Below are positions 37,211 to 46,689 of a stretch of DNA of 64,000 bases, one piece after another. Source of the stretch: DASQZK01 sp963809925 (lineage in GTDB: Bacteria > Bacteroidota > Bacteroidia > Bacteroidales > GCA-2748055); the NCBI GenBank assembly GCA_963809925.1, contig CAWELH010000003.1:186001-250000 (forward strand), written 5' to 3'. The position numbers were made by a program, and so were the translations under genes. Every line of letters starts with the position of its first letter. The stretch's first letter is position 1. The notes under the pieces are model-generated. The model ran no database searches and was not told the DNA's origin. It saw only the letters and a program-made list of their open reading frames with translations.

Positions 37211-38263
37211 TTAGTTCCGGGTGGAAACGATGGCACCACATTCCAATTGCAGATTATTTTCTCCAAGCATGTTTTTAGCGTAATCAGTAATCAAATCGTT
37301 TGATGTTGCCTTAGCGATCGGCCAGTATGCTACCAGATTGCTTTCATCACCGGTAAGTATAAAATCTTTGTCTTCAGCGATATCCGTTGCTGATCTTGCA
37401 ATATTATAGAATCTGATGTCAAATAATTTTCCGACAAGCCTTCTTTCGGGTTGTTTAAAACCCGCACTGTTCCCGAGTACAATTGGCTGTGCACCTTCTA
37501 ATGTGGCGGTTTGAGCGATGTTAGTTCTGGCAGAGGCATCCAGGGTTCCGATAAGATTTCCGTTGATGTAAGATTTCATGTTTGTGCCATCGAAAGTACA
37601 TGCTACATGGACCCATTGGTTTCTTGGAACAAGCGCTTCAGGATGTTCAGTCACATCAGGTTGTAATCTGCTTTCAGTGTTGTCGGCTATTGAGAAATCA
37701 AGAGCATCACCATCACCGATTCTCAAATTCCAGCCTCTCAGACCGTCTTCATAAAATTCTGTAGATGCAATTTGTCCGAAGAAACCGGGTTTGTCTGTAT
37801 AATAAACCCAGGCCTCAAAGGTAAATTCCGATAAGTTAAATATTTCTGCAGAGTTAGCACTTTGTTCTACAGTCCACGCACTGTCAGAGGCGTTCGCTGA
37901 GAACTCAAGCGAAGCATCTTCGATCTCATTTGCCTGAAATGCATACATTGCATCCTGCAGATTTGTAATAGCCTGATCAAAGGCGGCTTGATCGGAAGTT
38001 GCATCATCGGCGACAACCTGAGCTGTGCTTAATGCATTCTGAAGAGAGCTGACAGAGCCAATAATATAGTCCCCGACAGCGTTTCCATCCTTGGCGCTGA
38101 TTAAGATATTCTGAACGTTCTGAATCTCAGTCAGAAGGTCAGTGTTGTTTGTTTTGGGAGCTGTGGAATCGTCCTTTTTACAGGATGTTGACAGGGCAGT
38201 CAGTAAGATGGAAACTGTGAGAAACCTGGTGAAAGTTTTAAAGCGAATAGAGCTTGTTTTCAT
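37211..38263 (-). CDS. LamG-domain lipoprotein, SusE/F-position glycan-binding protein
   Basis: 350 residues. Signal peptide with lipobox STSC (Cys28) followed by KKDDS, indicating surface display. Residues about 40-115 form a helical FIVAR-like spacer (LLTEIQNVQNILISAKDG, AAFDQAITNLQDAMYAFQ). Residues about 120-340 are a concanavalin-like LamG domain (FTFEAWVYYTDKPGFFGQIAS, QWVHVACTFDGTNMKSYINGNLIGTLDA, LFDIRFYNIARSATDI). It follows SusD by 11 bp, the usual place of surface glycan-binding proteins. Binding of mannan is inferred from the neighbouring GH76 and GH125. Confidence 0.85.
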   Translation of the reverse strand: MKTSSIRFKTFTRFLTVSILLTALSTSCKKDDSTAPKTNNTDLLTEIQNVQNILISAKDGNAVGDYIIGSVSSLQNALSTAQVVADDATSDQAAFDQAITNLQDAMYAFQANEIEDASLEFSANASDSAWTVEQSANSAEIFNLSEFTFEAWVYYTDKPGFFGQIASTEFYEDGLRGWNLRIGDGDALDFSIADNTESRLQPDVTEHPEALVPRNQWVHVACTFDGTNMKSYINGNLIGTLDASARTNIAQTATLEGAQPIVLGNSAGFKQPERRLVGKLFDIRFYNIARSATDIAEDKDFILTGDESNLVAYWPIAKATSNDLITDYAKNMLGENNLQLECGAIVSTRN

Positions 38264-38274
38264 TTTTTTAAATA

Positions 38275-39885
38275 TTAGTTATTATTAAGTTGAGAAGATT
38301 GTGGATATCCTGGGTTCTGTTTCAGGTTTGAATTGTTGTTAATACTTATCTGAGGAATTGGATACAGGTTTCTGAAATTCTCACTGGCTGCTTTGTCCCA
38401 CCTTTTACCAGTGTAGTTTCCGAAGCGGATCATATCTGTTCTGCGGACACCCTCGTAGCACATCTCCCTGCCTTTTTCGGCAAACAATTCATTAAGGTTC
38501 ATATCAGGAGAGGAGTATGTACTGACACCGGCTCTTCGTCGAATTTCGTTTATTCCCTGAAGTGCATCCGGATTTACAATTCCGTTCAGTCTCAGGCTTG
38601 CTTCAGCAAGGCTGAAATATATTTCTGCCAGTCTGAATATTACGATATCATTGTCAAAACCGTTCGAGCCGTATTTAACTTTGTATTTTATGTTTCTCGC
38701 TCCGGATGCCTCATCCCCACTTTCCATGTCAGTAACATCAAGGCTGAAGTTCAGTTGTTGACCATTATGTTCGTTTGTTCCCAGAACCGGCAATCCATCA
38801 ACGCCCCATTGCGGTCCCCACATAAATTGTCCGCGTAATAATGAAGTGTCGTTCTCGTTAGCTGCAATTAAACTCCTGGAGTCAAAGAAGCATCGTTTAT
38901 CATTCAAGGTATCAAAGGTTTCAATAAACTCTCTTACCGAAACCATCCCATTAAATCCGCCGTTCCCTTCAAAGGCAAATTGGGGAACACGTTGTGCCCA
39001 GTGTGTTGTAAACTGAAACATCAACTGAGACTCGTTGGCAAAGACGGCATCACCCGGGATCACAAATATGTTTTCCCCGGAAACCTCATTATTAGTTGAA
39101 AATGGTGTTTGCCAGGAGTCGTCGGCTTTGAACGCACCCTCATGGATAAGACTTTCGCTGACATCGATACATTTTTGCCATTCCGGAATACCGGTGTACT
39201 TTTCGGCGTTCAGGTATAAACGTGAGAGAAGGGCATTAGCAGCTTCTTTGGTAAAACGACCATACCATCCCGGGTTTCCAGTAACTATAAGATTATTTCT
39301 TACATCAAGAATTTCAGATTCGATGAAGTTGAAGACCTCTTCACTAGTGTTATTTTTTGTACTAAACTGATCAAGGCTTGTAATAACAGGTACGTTTCCA
39401 TAAAGATCAAGGAGGTAATAATGAAAATATGCTCTTAAAGCCCTTAGCTCGGAATTGTATTGGGCCTTTTGGTTGTCTGCAATAGCTTTTGTCTTCTCGA
39501 GATCGACCAGCATATTGTTACATAAGGCAATTCCTTTGTACAAATCATTCCATGTATTGTAAAAAGAACCGTCCTCAACAGTCCATTCATGTCTGTGCAA
39601 CCTGATCCAGTTTCCGTTATCGTATCCATCTCTCCCTTTTGTTGGCCATGCAGCCTCATCGGTTGAAAGCTCTTCCAGCAAGTATACGCCCCCGCCATTT
39701 GTGGAAAAATTAAGATATATCTGTCTCAGGTGTGAATAGGGACGCATTACAGCGGCCTCAACTTCCTCTTTTGTTTGATAGAAATTGGTTGAAGTAACTT
39801 CACTGAATACCTTTTCATTCAGATCTGTACAAGACTGAGTTAAAATCGCGGCCAGTGCTAAAGTGAAAGTTATTTTCCTTAACAT
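38275..39885 (-). CDS. SusD/RagB-family outer membrane lipoprotein
   Basis: 536 residues, lipobox LTQSC (Cys19). SusD features: N-terminal FYQTKEEVEAAVMRPYSHLRQIY, TPR-like helices (YNSELRALRAYFHYYLLDLYGNVPVIT, TKEAANALLSRLYLNAEKY), and the C-terminal GSNGFDNDIVIFRLAEIYFSLAEASLRL, INEIRRRAGV, LFAEKGREMCYEGVRRTDMIRFG. It forms a lid on the SusC transporter and binds oligosaccharide at the surface. Starts 4 bp after susC, so translation is probably coupled. Confidence 0.95.
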   Translation of the reverse strand: MLRKITFTLALAAILTQSCTDLNEKVFSEVTSTNFYQTKEEVEAAVMRPYSHLRQIYLNFSTNGGGVYLLEELSTDEAAWPTKGRDGYDNGNWIRLHRHEWTVEDGSFYNTWNDLYKGIALCNNMLVDLEKTKAIADNQKAQYNSELRALRAYFHYYLLDLYGNVPVITSLDQFSTKNNTSEEVFNFIESEILDVRNNLIVTGNPGWYGRFTKEAANALLSRLYLNAEKYTGIPEWQKCIDVSESLIHEGAFKADDSWQTPFSTNNEVSGENIFVIPGDAVFANESQLMFQFTTHWAQRVPQFAFEGNGGFNGMVSVREFIETFDTLNDKRCFFDSRSLIAANENDTSLLRGQFMWGPQWGVDGLPVLGTNEHNGQQLNFSLDVTDMESGDEASGARNIKYKVKYGSNGFDNDIVIFRLAEIYFSLAEASLRLNGIVNPDALQGINEIRRRAGVSTYSSPDMNLNELFAEKGREMCYEGVRRTDMIRFGNYTGKRWDKAASENFRNLYPIPQISINNNSNLKQNPGYPQSSQLNNN

Positions 39886-39889
39886 GATG

Positions 39890-42800
39890 TTAAAATTTTA
39901 TATCAATACCGAATAAGAAAGTAGATGACCTCGGATAGAATGATCTTGTATCCCATCCCGGCGAGAGCCCGTCACCGGTGCCACTGCCCACTTCGGGATC
40001 GATGCCGTTGTATTTCGTCAAAAGCAGGATATTGGTGGCGGTTGTGTAAATTCTAACCTGGTGAATGATATTTTTGATTTTCAGATTATATCCCAAAGTA
40101 ACATTGTCCAGTCTCAGGTAGTCTCCATTCTCCAGATAGTAATCTGAGAACCTGAGGCGATCATGCAGTTTGGAATTTGTTGCATCCAGGATTGAAACAA
40201 GGTAGTTAGAGGGTGAATTTGCGGTATTCTCGTACCAGAGCCTTTTTTCATTGAAAACTTTGAATCCTGACGCACCGATAAAGTTGAAAGAGACATCAAA
40301 TTTTTTATAATGCATATTACCGGAGAAGCCATAATTATGTTTTGGCAATCCGCTTCCCAGGTATGTGTAATCAAGGTTTTCTTCAACCTTTCCGTCCTCG
40401 TTAAGATCTTTGAAAACCCATTTGCCATTTTCATCGATCTTATCAAACTTATAACCATAGAATGTTCCGATGGGGATACCCTGGGTAAGTATATATAGGG
40501 AAGCAGCTACGTTTCCATAATCCTGGTAAGGTATTCTCTCCACACCGAAATTATTGTTCGACAACGAAACCACTTCATTCCTGTTGAAGGAATATGTGAG
40601 ACTGCTATTCCATGAAAACTCCGCGAGATGAATGACCGGAAAACTGAGGGACAGCTCAATCCCCTGGTTTTTAACTGTTCCGACATTGGTAAAAATGGTG
40701 GGTTCGAGGCTGGGAGGTGTTTGTGTATTGAATATACCCAATAAATCGGCGGTAACCCTTTTATAGATGTCGATGGTGCCGTAAAGATTGTTGTTGAACA
40801 GGGAGAAGTCTGCACCAATGTTCACCTCTTTGCTTCTTTCCCACCGGAGATCCGGATTAGGGTTGCTTACCGGTCCATAGGTTGGGATCCAGTTATTATT
40901 GAAGTAAGCATTAGCGTCAGCCCCGATCCGGGCCAGTGACTGGTAGTTGGGAATACCCTGACTTCTACCTGTAATTCCAAATCCGGCCCTTACCTTCAGT
41001 TCATTGATAAATGAAACATTCTCCATGAACGGTTCTTTTGTTAACCTCCATGCTCCGGATATCGCCGGAAACCAGCCCCACTTATTATTAACCCCAAATA
41101 CACTTGAACCTTCCCGCCTGATACTAAAATTCATCAGATACCTGCCGGCATAGCTGTAGTTCACCCTGCTGAAAAAAGCAATAAGTCTGCTTTTTTCTTT
41201 GTTACTTTCCATGGTCGCTTTTCCTTCAGTCAGATATGAACCGGAGCCGATAGCGTAAGCGCCCAGTGAATTTGTGACAAAATCCCTGTTCGTCATGGAT
41301 AAAGAAGAAAAGGTGTTGTCAATAAAGCTATAGCCACCCAAAACCTTTATGCTGTTTTTATTGAAGTTGTGGTAATAATTGATCAAAGATTCAATCAGGT
41401 TTTCACTATAAAAAGAGGATCCCCTGATCGCTGTTCCGGGAATCCCTGTAAATAAACTGTTCCTTGAATCGATATCTTCAAAAAAGGTATTTTCGGTATC
41501 CCTGATAAAGGAGGATCCTTTGATTGACAAGTTCAGTTCGGGATTAATCGTGAAGACCGACTGGAGACTGGCATTCAGGCGGCTGTTAATGGACGAGTTG
41601 TTTACCTGGTCAAGAAGGGCAACCGGATTTGATGGTCCAACCCCGGGATATTCATAAAAAGTTCCGTCGGAATTGTAAACGGGAGCTGTAGGATCATATT
41701 TCATTGACTCATCCAGTGCGCCGTAATTCGTGAATCTCTGATTGATCCTGCTGCCTCCAACGATGCCATTAACTTTTAGCCATTTGTATATTTCGCTATT
41801 AAAATTCAGCCGGAAATTTGCATTTTTATTATATGTGTTCAGAATTATCCCGTTTGCATCTTTGAAACCGACTGAAATACGAAAGTCTGATTTTTTACCT
41901 GAATTCATAAAGGAAAGGGAATGATATGAGCTCAGTTTATCAGACATAAGCTGGTTGATCCAGTTCGTGTTAAATCCCTTATCAATCTGGCTTGTCTGAA
42001 ATCCCAGCCGCCGCATAACTTCGAGATACTGATCTGCATTCAATACCTGTGGATTTCTCCTGGGTTCTTCAAAGTAGAAATAACTGTTGTATTCGAGGGA
42101 AGAAGTATCTCTTAATCCGCTTTTTGTATCAACAATAATAACTCCGTTACTTCCTCGGGTCCCGTATATCGCCGCTGATGCTCCGTCCTTCAGTACGTTA
42201 AAGGATTCAATATCGTTTGGATTAAGCATGTTCAAATCAGAGATGGTGCCATAAACCCCGTCAATAATAATCAGTGGGTCATTATTGGCGCTGATGGTAC
42301 CAATTCCTCTCAGATTAACCTGGGGAGTGGAATTGGGATCATTCCCGGCCTGGTTGACTATGGTTAAACCTGGGACTTTCCCTTTGATAAGCTCTATGGG
42401 ATTGCTAACTGCAGAAGGCTGGAAGGATTCCGGCATTACCTTGAAAATCGCACTGGTCAGTTCTTCTTTTCTTGCTGTCCCGTAACCAATTGCAACAACC
42501 TCTTCGATTCCTATGCGGTCCTCAGTCAGAACAACATCTAACAGGCTTTTCCCTTCTACCGGAATAGTCTGGGTTTTCATTCCGACAAACGAAAATACTA
42601 GTTCTGCAAAAGGGGGAACATTGACCATTTCATACACCCCGTCACGATCGGTTATCGTTCCCTTGGTGGTCCCCCTGATACTTACCGTGACTCCAATAAT
42701 TGGTACTCCGGATGAATTCGTTACCCTTCCCTTAATGTTGTGAGGCTGAGCTTCAATTTTATGTGTGATCACTACATTGTTTCCAACCATTTTGTAACTG

Positions 42801-43123
42801 TAAAGATCGGAATCAAGGATTTTTTTAAGAACTGATTCAAGAGGCTCATCCCTGAATGACATGTTTATCCTGTGTTCGTCCTTTAAAAGATCGCTGGGTA
42901 TCAGAAAGCCAACATTTAGCTTATTTTCAATCTGTTCAAGAGCATCAGCAAGGTTTGCGTTCTCAAAATTTATCGTTAGCCTCAGGGACTGTGAATTAAC
43001 CGTATTTGCATTTGCTGCAAATACCGCAACGAGGATGAGAAACACTGTTAATCGCATAATTCGGCTTATTTTTTTCAAGTAAGAATGGGCAATTAACCCA
43101 TTGAATACCAGATTTTTTTTCAT
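39890..43123 (-). CDS. SusC/RagA-family TonB-dependent transporter with STN domain
   Basis: 1077 residues. Signal segment MRLTVFLILVAVFAANANTVNSQ lies about 22 residues in, as is common for this family. Domains in order: STN (~50-120; LADALEQIENKLNVGFLIPSDLL), carboxypeptidase-regulatory-like (~128-205; IKGRVTNSSGVPIIGVTVSIRGTTKGTITD), plug (~215-330; VVAIGYGTARKEELTSAI, NPIELIKGKVPGLTIVN, IIDGVYGTISDLNMLNP, VLKDGASAAIYGTRGSNGVIIV), then a C-terminal beta-barrel. The STN domain marks transporters that signal to a FecR anti-sigma, present directly upstream. It imports oligosaccharides, presumably alpha-mannan. A + strand promoter overlaps its start codon and suggests antisense control. Confidence 0.95.
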   Translation of the reverse strand: MKKNLVFNGLIAHSYLKKISRIMRLTVFLILVAVFAANANTVNSQSLRLTINFENANLADALEQIENKLNVGFLIPSDLLKDEHRINMSFRDEPLESVLKKILDSDLYSYKMVGNNVVITHKIEAQPHNIKGRVTNSSGVPIIGVTVSIRGTTKGTITDRDGVYEMVNVPPFAELVFSFVGMKTQTIPVEGKSLLDVVLTEDRIGIEEVVAIGYGTARKEELTSAIFKVMPESFQPSAVSNPIELIKGKVPGLTIVNQAGNDPNSTPQVNLRGIGTISANNDPLIIIDGVYGTISDLNMLNPNDIESFNVLKDGASAAIYGTRGSNGVIIVDTKSGLRDTSSLEYNSYFYFEEPRRNPQVLNADQYLEVMRRLGFQTSQIDKGFNTNWINQLMSDKLSSYHSLSFMNSGKKSDFRISVGFKDANGIILNTYNKNANFRLNFNSEIYKWLKVNGIVGGSRINQRFTNYGALDESMKYDPTAPVYNSDGTFYEYPGVGPSNPVALLDQVNNSSINSRLNASLQSVFTINPELNLSIKGSSFIRDTENTFFEDIDSRNSLFTGIPGTAIRGSSFYSENLIESLINYYHNFNKNSIKVLGGYSFIDNTFSSLSMTNRDFVTNSLGAYAIGSGSYLTEGKATMESNKEKSRLIAFFSRVNYSYAGRYLMNFSIRREGSSVFGVNNKWGWFPAISGAWRLTKEPFMENVSFINELKVRAGFGITGRSQGIPNYQSLARIGADANAYFNNNWIPTYGPVSNPNPDLRWERSKEVNIGADFSLFNNNLYGTIDIYKRVTADLLGIFNTQTPPSLEPTIFTNVGTVKNQGIELSLSFPVIHLAEFSWNSSLTYSFNRNEVVSLSNNNFGVERIPYQDYGNVAASLYILTQGIPIGTFYGYKFDKIDENGKWVFKDLNEDGKVEENLDYTYLGSGLPKHNYGFSGNMHYKKFDVSFNFIGASGFKVFNEKRLWYENTANSPSNYLVSILDATNSKLHDRLRFSDYYLENGDYLRLDNVTLGYNLKIKNIIHQVRIYTTATNILLLTKYNGIDPEVGSGTGDGLSPGWDTRSFYPRSSTFLFGIDIKF

Positions 43124-43130
43124 AGTTTTG
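43101..43130 (+). promoter_or_regulatory. Antisense promoter overlapping the susC start codon
   Basis: TAGTTTTG at 43123-43130 is an exact match to the Bacteroidota -7 box (TAnnTTTG). TTG at 43101-43103 is a good -33 element with 19 bp between. It reads on the + strand, opposite to susC. The T of the -7 box is the first base of the susC start codon. Confidence 0.5.
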
Positions 43131-43134
43131 TTTC

Positions 43135-43217
43135 GTTTCCTACGTTATTAAAATTTCTTTTAAGGAATTTTAATTCTTCCTGAGCGGACAATATTCTCAG
43201 TATTGTCCGCTTTTTTT
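43135..43217 (+). ncRNA. Predicted cis-antisense RNA to the susC leader
   Basis: A promoter (43101-43130) and an intrinsic terminator (43184-43217) on the + strand bracket a segment of about 80 nt; the start is estimated at 43133-43139. No reading frame of useful length lies within. The RNA would be fully complementary to the untranslated region just before susC on the - strand. Small antisense RNAs of this size and position (DonS type) repress PUL susC genes in Bacteroides fragilis; function here is inferred from that and from layout. Terminator and promoter are directly visible; transcription is not. Confidence 0.45.
43184..43217 (+). terminator. Canonical intrinsic terminator, + strand, between fecR and susC
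   Basis: GCGGACAATA (43184-43193) pairs perfectly with TATTGTCCGC (43201-43210) around a 7-nt loop, and is followed by seven T (43211-43217). On the - strand no T-run follows, so it is directional. No gene lies on the + strand here, which is why an antisense transcript is proposed. Confidence 0.8.
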
Positions 43218-43219
43218 CC

Positions 43220-44215
43220 TTACTTAATAATTATCGTGTCCTGTTCGGGAAATGCCTGTTTGAGCGACACCTCCATTGGTATGGATAATTTTAGCATGGT
43301 TATAACATCATTGATCGATGTTTTCGAATAGAAAGTTCCTGTAAACCGGTATTTATGAGCGATCTCGGGATTTTCGTATTTAAATTTCACATCATAGAAT
43401 TTTTCCAGTTTGCGCGTAATCTCACCAAGTGTTTCGTCCCGGAAAATGATTTTTCCGTCCTTCCAGGAAGTATACAGTTCAGGATCCACTTTTTGAAGCC
43501 GCAGAGCATTCGTTATAGTATTAAATTCAATCATATCATTCGGCTGTAATAAATACTTTTTCCCTGTGTTCGTCACAAATTCAACTTTCCCTTCCACAAG
43601 GGTTGTCCTGGTTAAACCTGTTCCTTTTTCAGCCGATACATCGAATCTTGTTCCAAGATCCATGATCTTTGCATTAGCGGTATTAACGGTAAAGGGATGC
43701 GCATCATCATGGCTCACCTCAAAATAGGCTTCTCCTTCAAGGAAAACTTTGCGTTCTCCGGATCTGAATTCCGGATCGTACCTGAGCGATGAACCCTGGC
43801 GCAAATAAACGACGGATTTATCGGGAAAAGTAATTACAGAATTCGAATTGATATTTGCAGAAAGGGTGTACTCCGGGGTTTCCGGGACAACTTTTTTTTC
43901 AGTAATGAAATAGTTGCCCCACCATCCAATATTAATTAAAATGAGAATAGTAGCAGCATACCTGAGAATTACATTAAGTTTTCTGCTTTTTGGAAGCGCA
44001 TTGAGCTTATTGTTAAGAATTTTCTCCCAGGTATCTGAGAATTCTACCTGCGGGGGCCTGTTCTTTAGCTGGGCCGACCAGATCCATATCTTCAGGTAAT
44101 GGATAAGTTTCTGATGATTTTCAGGATCACGGCTCCATTCGTTCAGGTCAATTAACTCGTCAGGGCTTAGCCTTTGCTGAAGAAAACGAAGTAAGATTTT
44201 TTCAATTTTTTCCAT
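43220..44215 (-). CDS. FecR-family anti-sigma factor
   Basis: 331 residues. Cytoplasmic helical part (1-~85; LLRFLQQRLSPDELIDLNEW), one membrane segment near 87-103 (YAATILILINIGWWGNYFI), then a periplasmic FecR domain (~115-220; SANINSNSVITFPDKSVVYLRQGSSLRYDPEF, GEAYFEVSHDDAHPFTVNTANAKIMDLGTRFDV) and a C-terminal DUF4974 domain (~250-331). It should hold the ECF sigma factor until the STN domain of SusC signals. It is read from the sigma gene with a 75-bp gap, and lies directly upstream of susC. Confidence 0.93.
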   Translation of the reverse strand: MEKIEKILLRFLQQRLSPDELIDLNEWSRDPENHQKLIHYLKIWIWSAQLKNRPPQVEFSDTWEKILNNKLNALPKSRKLNVILRYAATILILINIGWWGNYFITEKKVVPETPEYTLSANINSNSVITFPDKSVVYLRQGSSLRYDPEFRSGERKVFLEGEAYFEVSHDDAHPFTVNTANAKIMDLGTRFDVSAEKGTGLTRTTLVEGKVEFVTNTGKKYLLQPNDMIEFNTITNALRLQKVDPELYTSWKDGKIIFRDETLGEITRKLEKFYDVKFKYENPEIAHKYRFTGTFYSKTSINDVITMLKLSIPMEVSLKQAFPEQDTIIIK

Positions 44216-44290
44216 ATTGATCAGTTACGATATAAAAACCCCGTAACCATGAACAACCCTATATGGATTTGCAAAAAACTGAAAAAAATT

Positions 44291-44884
44291 TTATAGCAGG
44301 AAAATTAACATATTAATTATGAGTTCATTACCTGATGTTTTCTTTTGAGCCAGGTATGGGGCAAGTTCAATCCTCAGGCTTTTCAGCGCACGCGTAATAT
44401 TTGCTTCAACAGATTTTACAGAGATATTTAACTTTTGTGCTATTTCCTTATTACTCAGATCTTCAGTTCGGCTTAGACTAAAAACCTGCCTGCATTGCGG
44501 AGGCAGAGAGGAAATGGCATCAAGCACCTTTTCAGCCAATTCCCGGTACAATAAAACCTCTTCAGAACTTTCCGAGAGTAATTTATAATTAATGGAGGCC
44601 AGACGATCTCCATAACTATCTTCATAAATCATTTTCTTTTTATCGCGGAGCAAATTCAGACATCGATTGCGGATCACAATAAAAAGATAATTTTTGATCT
44701 CATCAGTGTCTCTTAAATAGACGGAATTTTCCCAAAGTTTTATAAATGCATCCTGAACGACCTCTTTGGCGTCTTCACTGTTGCACAAAAAATGAAAAGC
44801 GATCTGAAAATAGCAATCAAAAAATTGACTGTAAACCTTTTCAAATTTCCTCTTACCGTTCTTTATAGATTCATATACAGGCAT
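44291..44884 (-). CDS. ECF-type RNA polymerase sigma factor
   Basis: 197 residues. Region 2: FFDCYFQIAFHFLCNSEDAKEVVQDAFIKLWEN and NYLFIVIRNRCLNLLRDKKK; region 4: ISSLPPQCRQVFSLSRTEDLSNKEIAQKLNISVKSVEANITRALKSL with a clear helix-turn-helix. It belongs to the sigma-70 RpoE-like group that pairs with FecR anti-sigmas in Bacteroidota PULs. Expected target: the susC promoter. It is the first gene of the PUL operon; the 44885-45451 upstream stretch contains no recognisable gene or consensus promoter. Confidence 0.93.
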   Translation of the reverse strand: MPVYESIKNGKRKFEKVYSQFFDCYFQIAFHFLCNSEDAKEVVQDAFIKLWENSVYLRDTDEIKNYLFIVIRNRCLNLLRDKKKMIYEDSYGDRLASINYKLLSESSEEVLLYRELAEKVLDAISSLPPQCRQVFSLSRTEDLSNKEIAQKLNISVKSVEANITRALKSLRIELAPYLAQKKTSGNELIINMLIFLL

Positions 44885-45451
44885 TTTCTATAGTCGCTAA
44901 TTGTGTTAAAAATAGGTAAAAAGATTTAATGCATTTAATATTTCGGGAAAAACGGATCCTGTATCTCAAAGTTTTTTCCCCAAAGTTCTCATCTATTATT
45001 TGATCCATAAAGGATCTGGGCCGGAAAAACATAAGAATTGGCATATAAATTTTCTGAGATGGGTGAGTGATTAAAATAGTAAGAATTACGTATGATTGTT
45101 CAATGAGCCAACACCAAAAATGGCACCGTGATAACTAAGGTTGAGAAAGGGTAAATTGAGAACTGCTATTAAATGATGAAGCTGAGGTCTATGATTGACC
45201 GTGACAAAGCTGACTTTATCAGCTGAGAAACGGCTCCGTGACCAATATAGTGACCGTCAATCCACACTACGACCAGTGTTGGAGACGTAAATTCGTATTT
45301 TGGACGAGGAAGGCATGGGAGGAGGATAATTTTAAGAAAAGGTGGAATCCATCGGAATCGAAAATGCATTTAATCATGAAGAAAACATGCTCATATTATT
45401 TCCGCGAACCTGAAGGTATTTTGCATAGGCTGGGATGACCATTGAGAATGA

Positions 45452-45892
45452 TTTTCAAACGGAAACTCTGTTGAGGTTACTCCTGATATATTCGGTAACG
45501 TTAGAAAGGACGGTTGGTTTGCCGAAGGTAATGTTGTGCTGAAATGTCTCGGAATTTTCCTGGAGTACCTGCTGTTTGAATTTACTTTGCCTGATCAGTA
45601 CAATTCGGTTCAACTAAAAATTAACTATTTTCCTGATCAAAGTTTTGGTCTTCCGGAAGGATTTTCTGATTTAGCTGAAAGAAACAGAAACACTATGAAA
45701 TGCTTGTCTTATTATTTCTTGCAACATGAATATGCAGGCACAACAAATTCTACGGGAAATTACATATTTGGTGGTACAGATTCATGTTACCTTGTTATTG
45801 CAAATAACACTCCTTCCTGGGAAGAATGCGAATTGGTTAACATGGCGGGTGGTGGTTATGTTGCAAGAAACGATATTCTGATTTTATGGTGA
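45452..45892 (+). pseudogene. Unrecognised possible gene fragment
   Basis: The frame is open from 45452 to 45892 but has no ATG; the first usable start is GTG 45536 (118 codons). Text such as NSVEVTPDIFGNVRKDGWFAEGN and LPDQYNSVQLKINYFPDQ reads like real protein, and it continues upstream of any start codon until a TGA at 45449. This suggests a 5'-truncated or frameshifted gene, perhaps a secreted protein. No family recognised. The upstream 45240-45450 stretch has stops in all frames. Low confidence. Confidence 0.3.
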
Positions 45893-45959
45893 CGTGCAAT
45901 TTCTCCCGCAATTATTAGTTTTTATTCAGACGTATCTTCCTGAATTAAAACCCTCTGTA

Positions 45960-46424
45960 ATGAAAAATTCACCGTTGACTTATCCCCGAAGAATAAAAAA
46001 AATATGGATACTTCCATTTTTCATGGCTTTCCTTATTTTTATTCTTCTGTCATCTTGCAAAAAGTCAGAAATTTTTGTATCTCAATTATCCCTGAGGTTT
46101 GAGAACCGGTCTGATCTATCCGTTGATTCTTTGAAAATCCGGAGCAGCTATCACTACGATTCAATAAAGTTTAGCTTGATTCGTCCGGGGGATTTGACGG
46201 AATTCAAGGATTTTCATGATATTTATATTGATCCGCTATTTAAAATTTATTCAGGTGATTCTTTGATTATATGCCGTTGGAAATGCCCTAAGTATGTAAT
46301 CGATCCCGCTGGTATCAAGTACACATTATTACCAAATGGGTATTATACTTTTTGTATCCTTAATCCGGATACCCTTTCTGAGGGACTACATATCGGATTA
46401 ACTGATTTCAGAATTTCTTTCTGA
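45960..46424 (+). CDS. Small lipoprotein of unknown function
   Basis: 154 residues from ATG 45960. Long basic N-region (MKNSPLTYPRRIKKIW), hydrophobic core and lipobox LLSSC followed by KKSE. The rest is a single beta-rich domain (LSLRFENRSDLSVDSLKIRSSYHYDSIKFSLIRPGDLTEF; FCILNPDTLSEGLHIGL). An open frame starts earlier (45894) but precedes the signal peptide, so I use the internal ATG. Monocistronic, between the possible fragment at 45.5 kb and the convergent GH20 gene. No family recognised. Confidence 0.55.
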   Translation: MKNSPLTYPRRIKKIWILPFFMAFLIFILLSSCKKSEIFVSQLSLRFENRSDLSVDSLKIRSSYHYDSIKFSLIRPGDLTEFKDFHDIYIDPLFKIYSGDSLIICRWKCPKYVIDPAGIKYTLLPNGYYTFCILNPDTLSEGLHIGLTDFRISF

Positions 46425-46689
46425 GATATGCTAAGTCGGACCATTAGTCAGTTGCCTGATTTGAAATGGGATATTTGCCTTCTGAACCGGATAAATGGTA
46501 TTCAAAAATTGTTTAATCATAAATGGACCGCCAGGGAGCAGGTCGCTATATCCACCTTCGAAAAACCCAAAAAATGGATGCTGCCAAGGAATTCAGGCTA
46601 AGTATACGACTCCCGGATTCTTGAAAAAGTGTGAATTTGACTTCGACTGACTTAGGATTTTAACACCCGCATCGGATAAAATACGACTC

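Noticed and set aside
43124..43219. Hairpin as the terminator of fecR on the - strand
   Set aside because: The T-run lies only on the + strand side; on the - strand the hairpin is followed by TCAGGAAG, so it is not a canonical terminator for fecR.
46427..46600. 57-codon frame (NHKWTAREQVAISTFEKPKKW)
   Set aside because: Starts next to the lipoprotein stop but has no ribosome-binding site, no hydrophobic signal and no family; could be chance.
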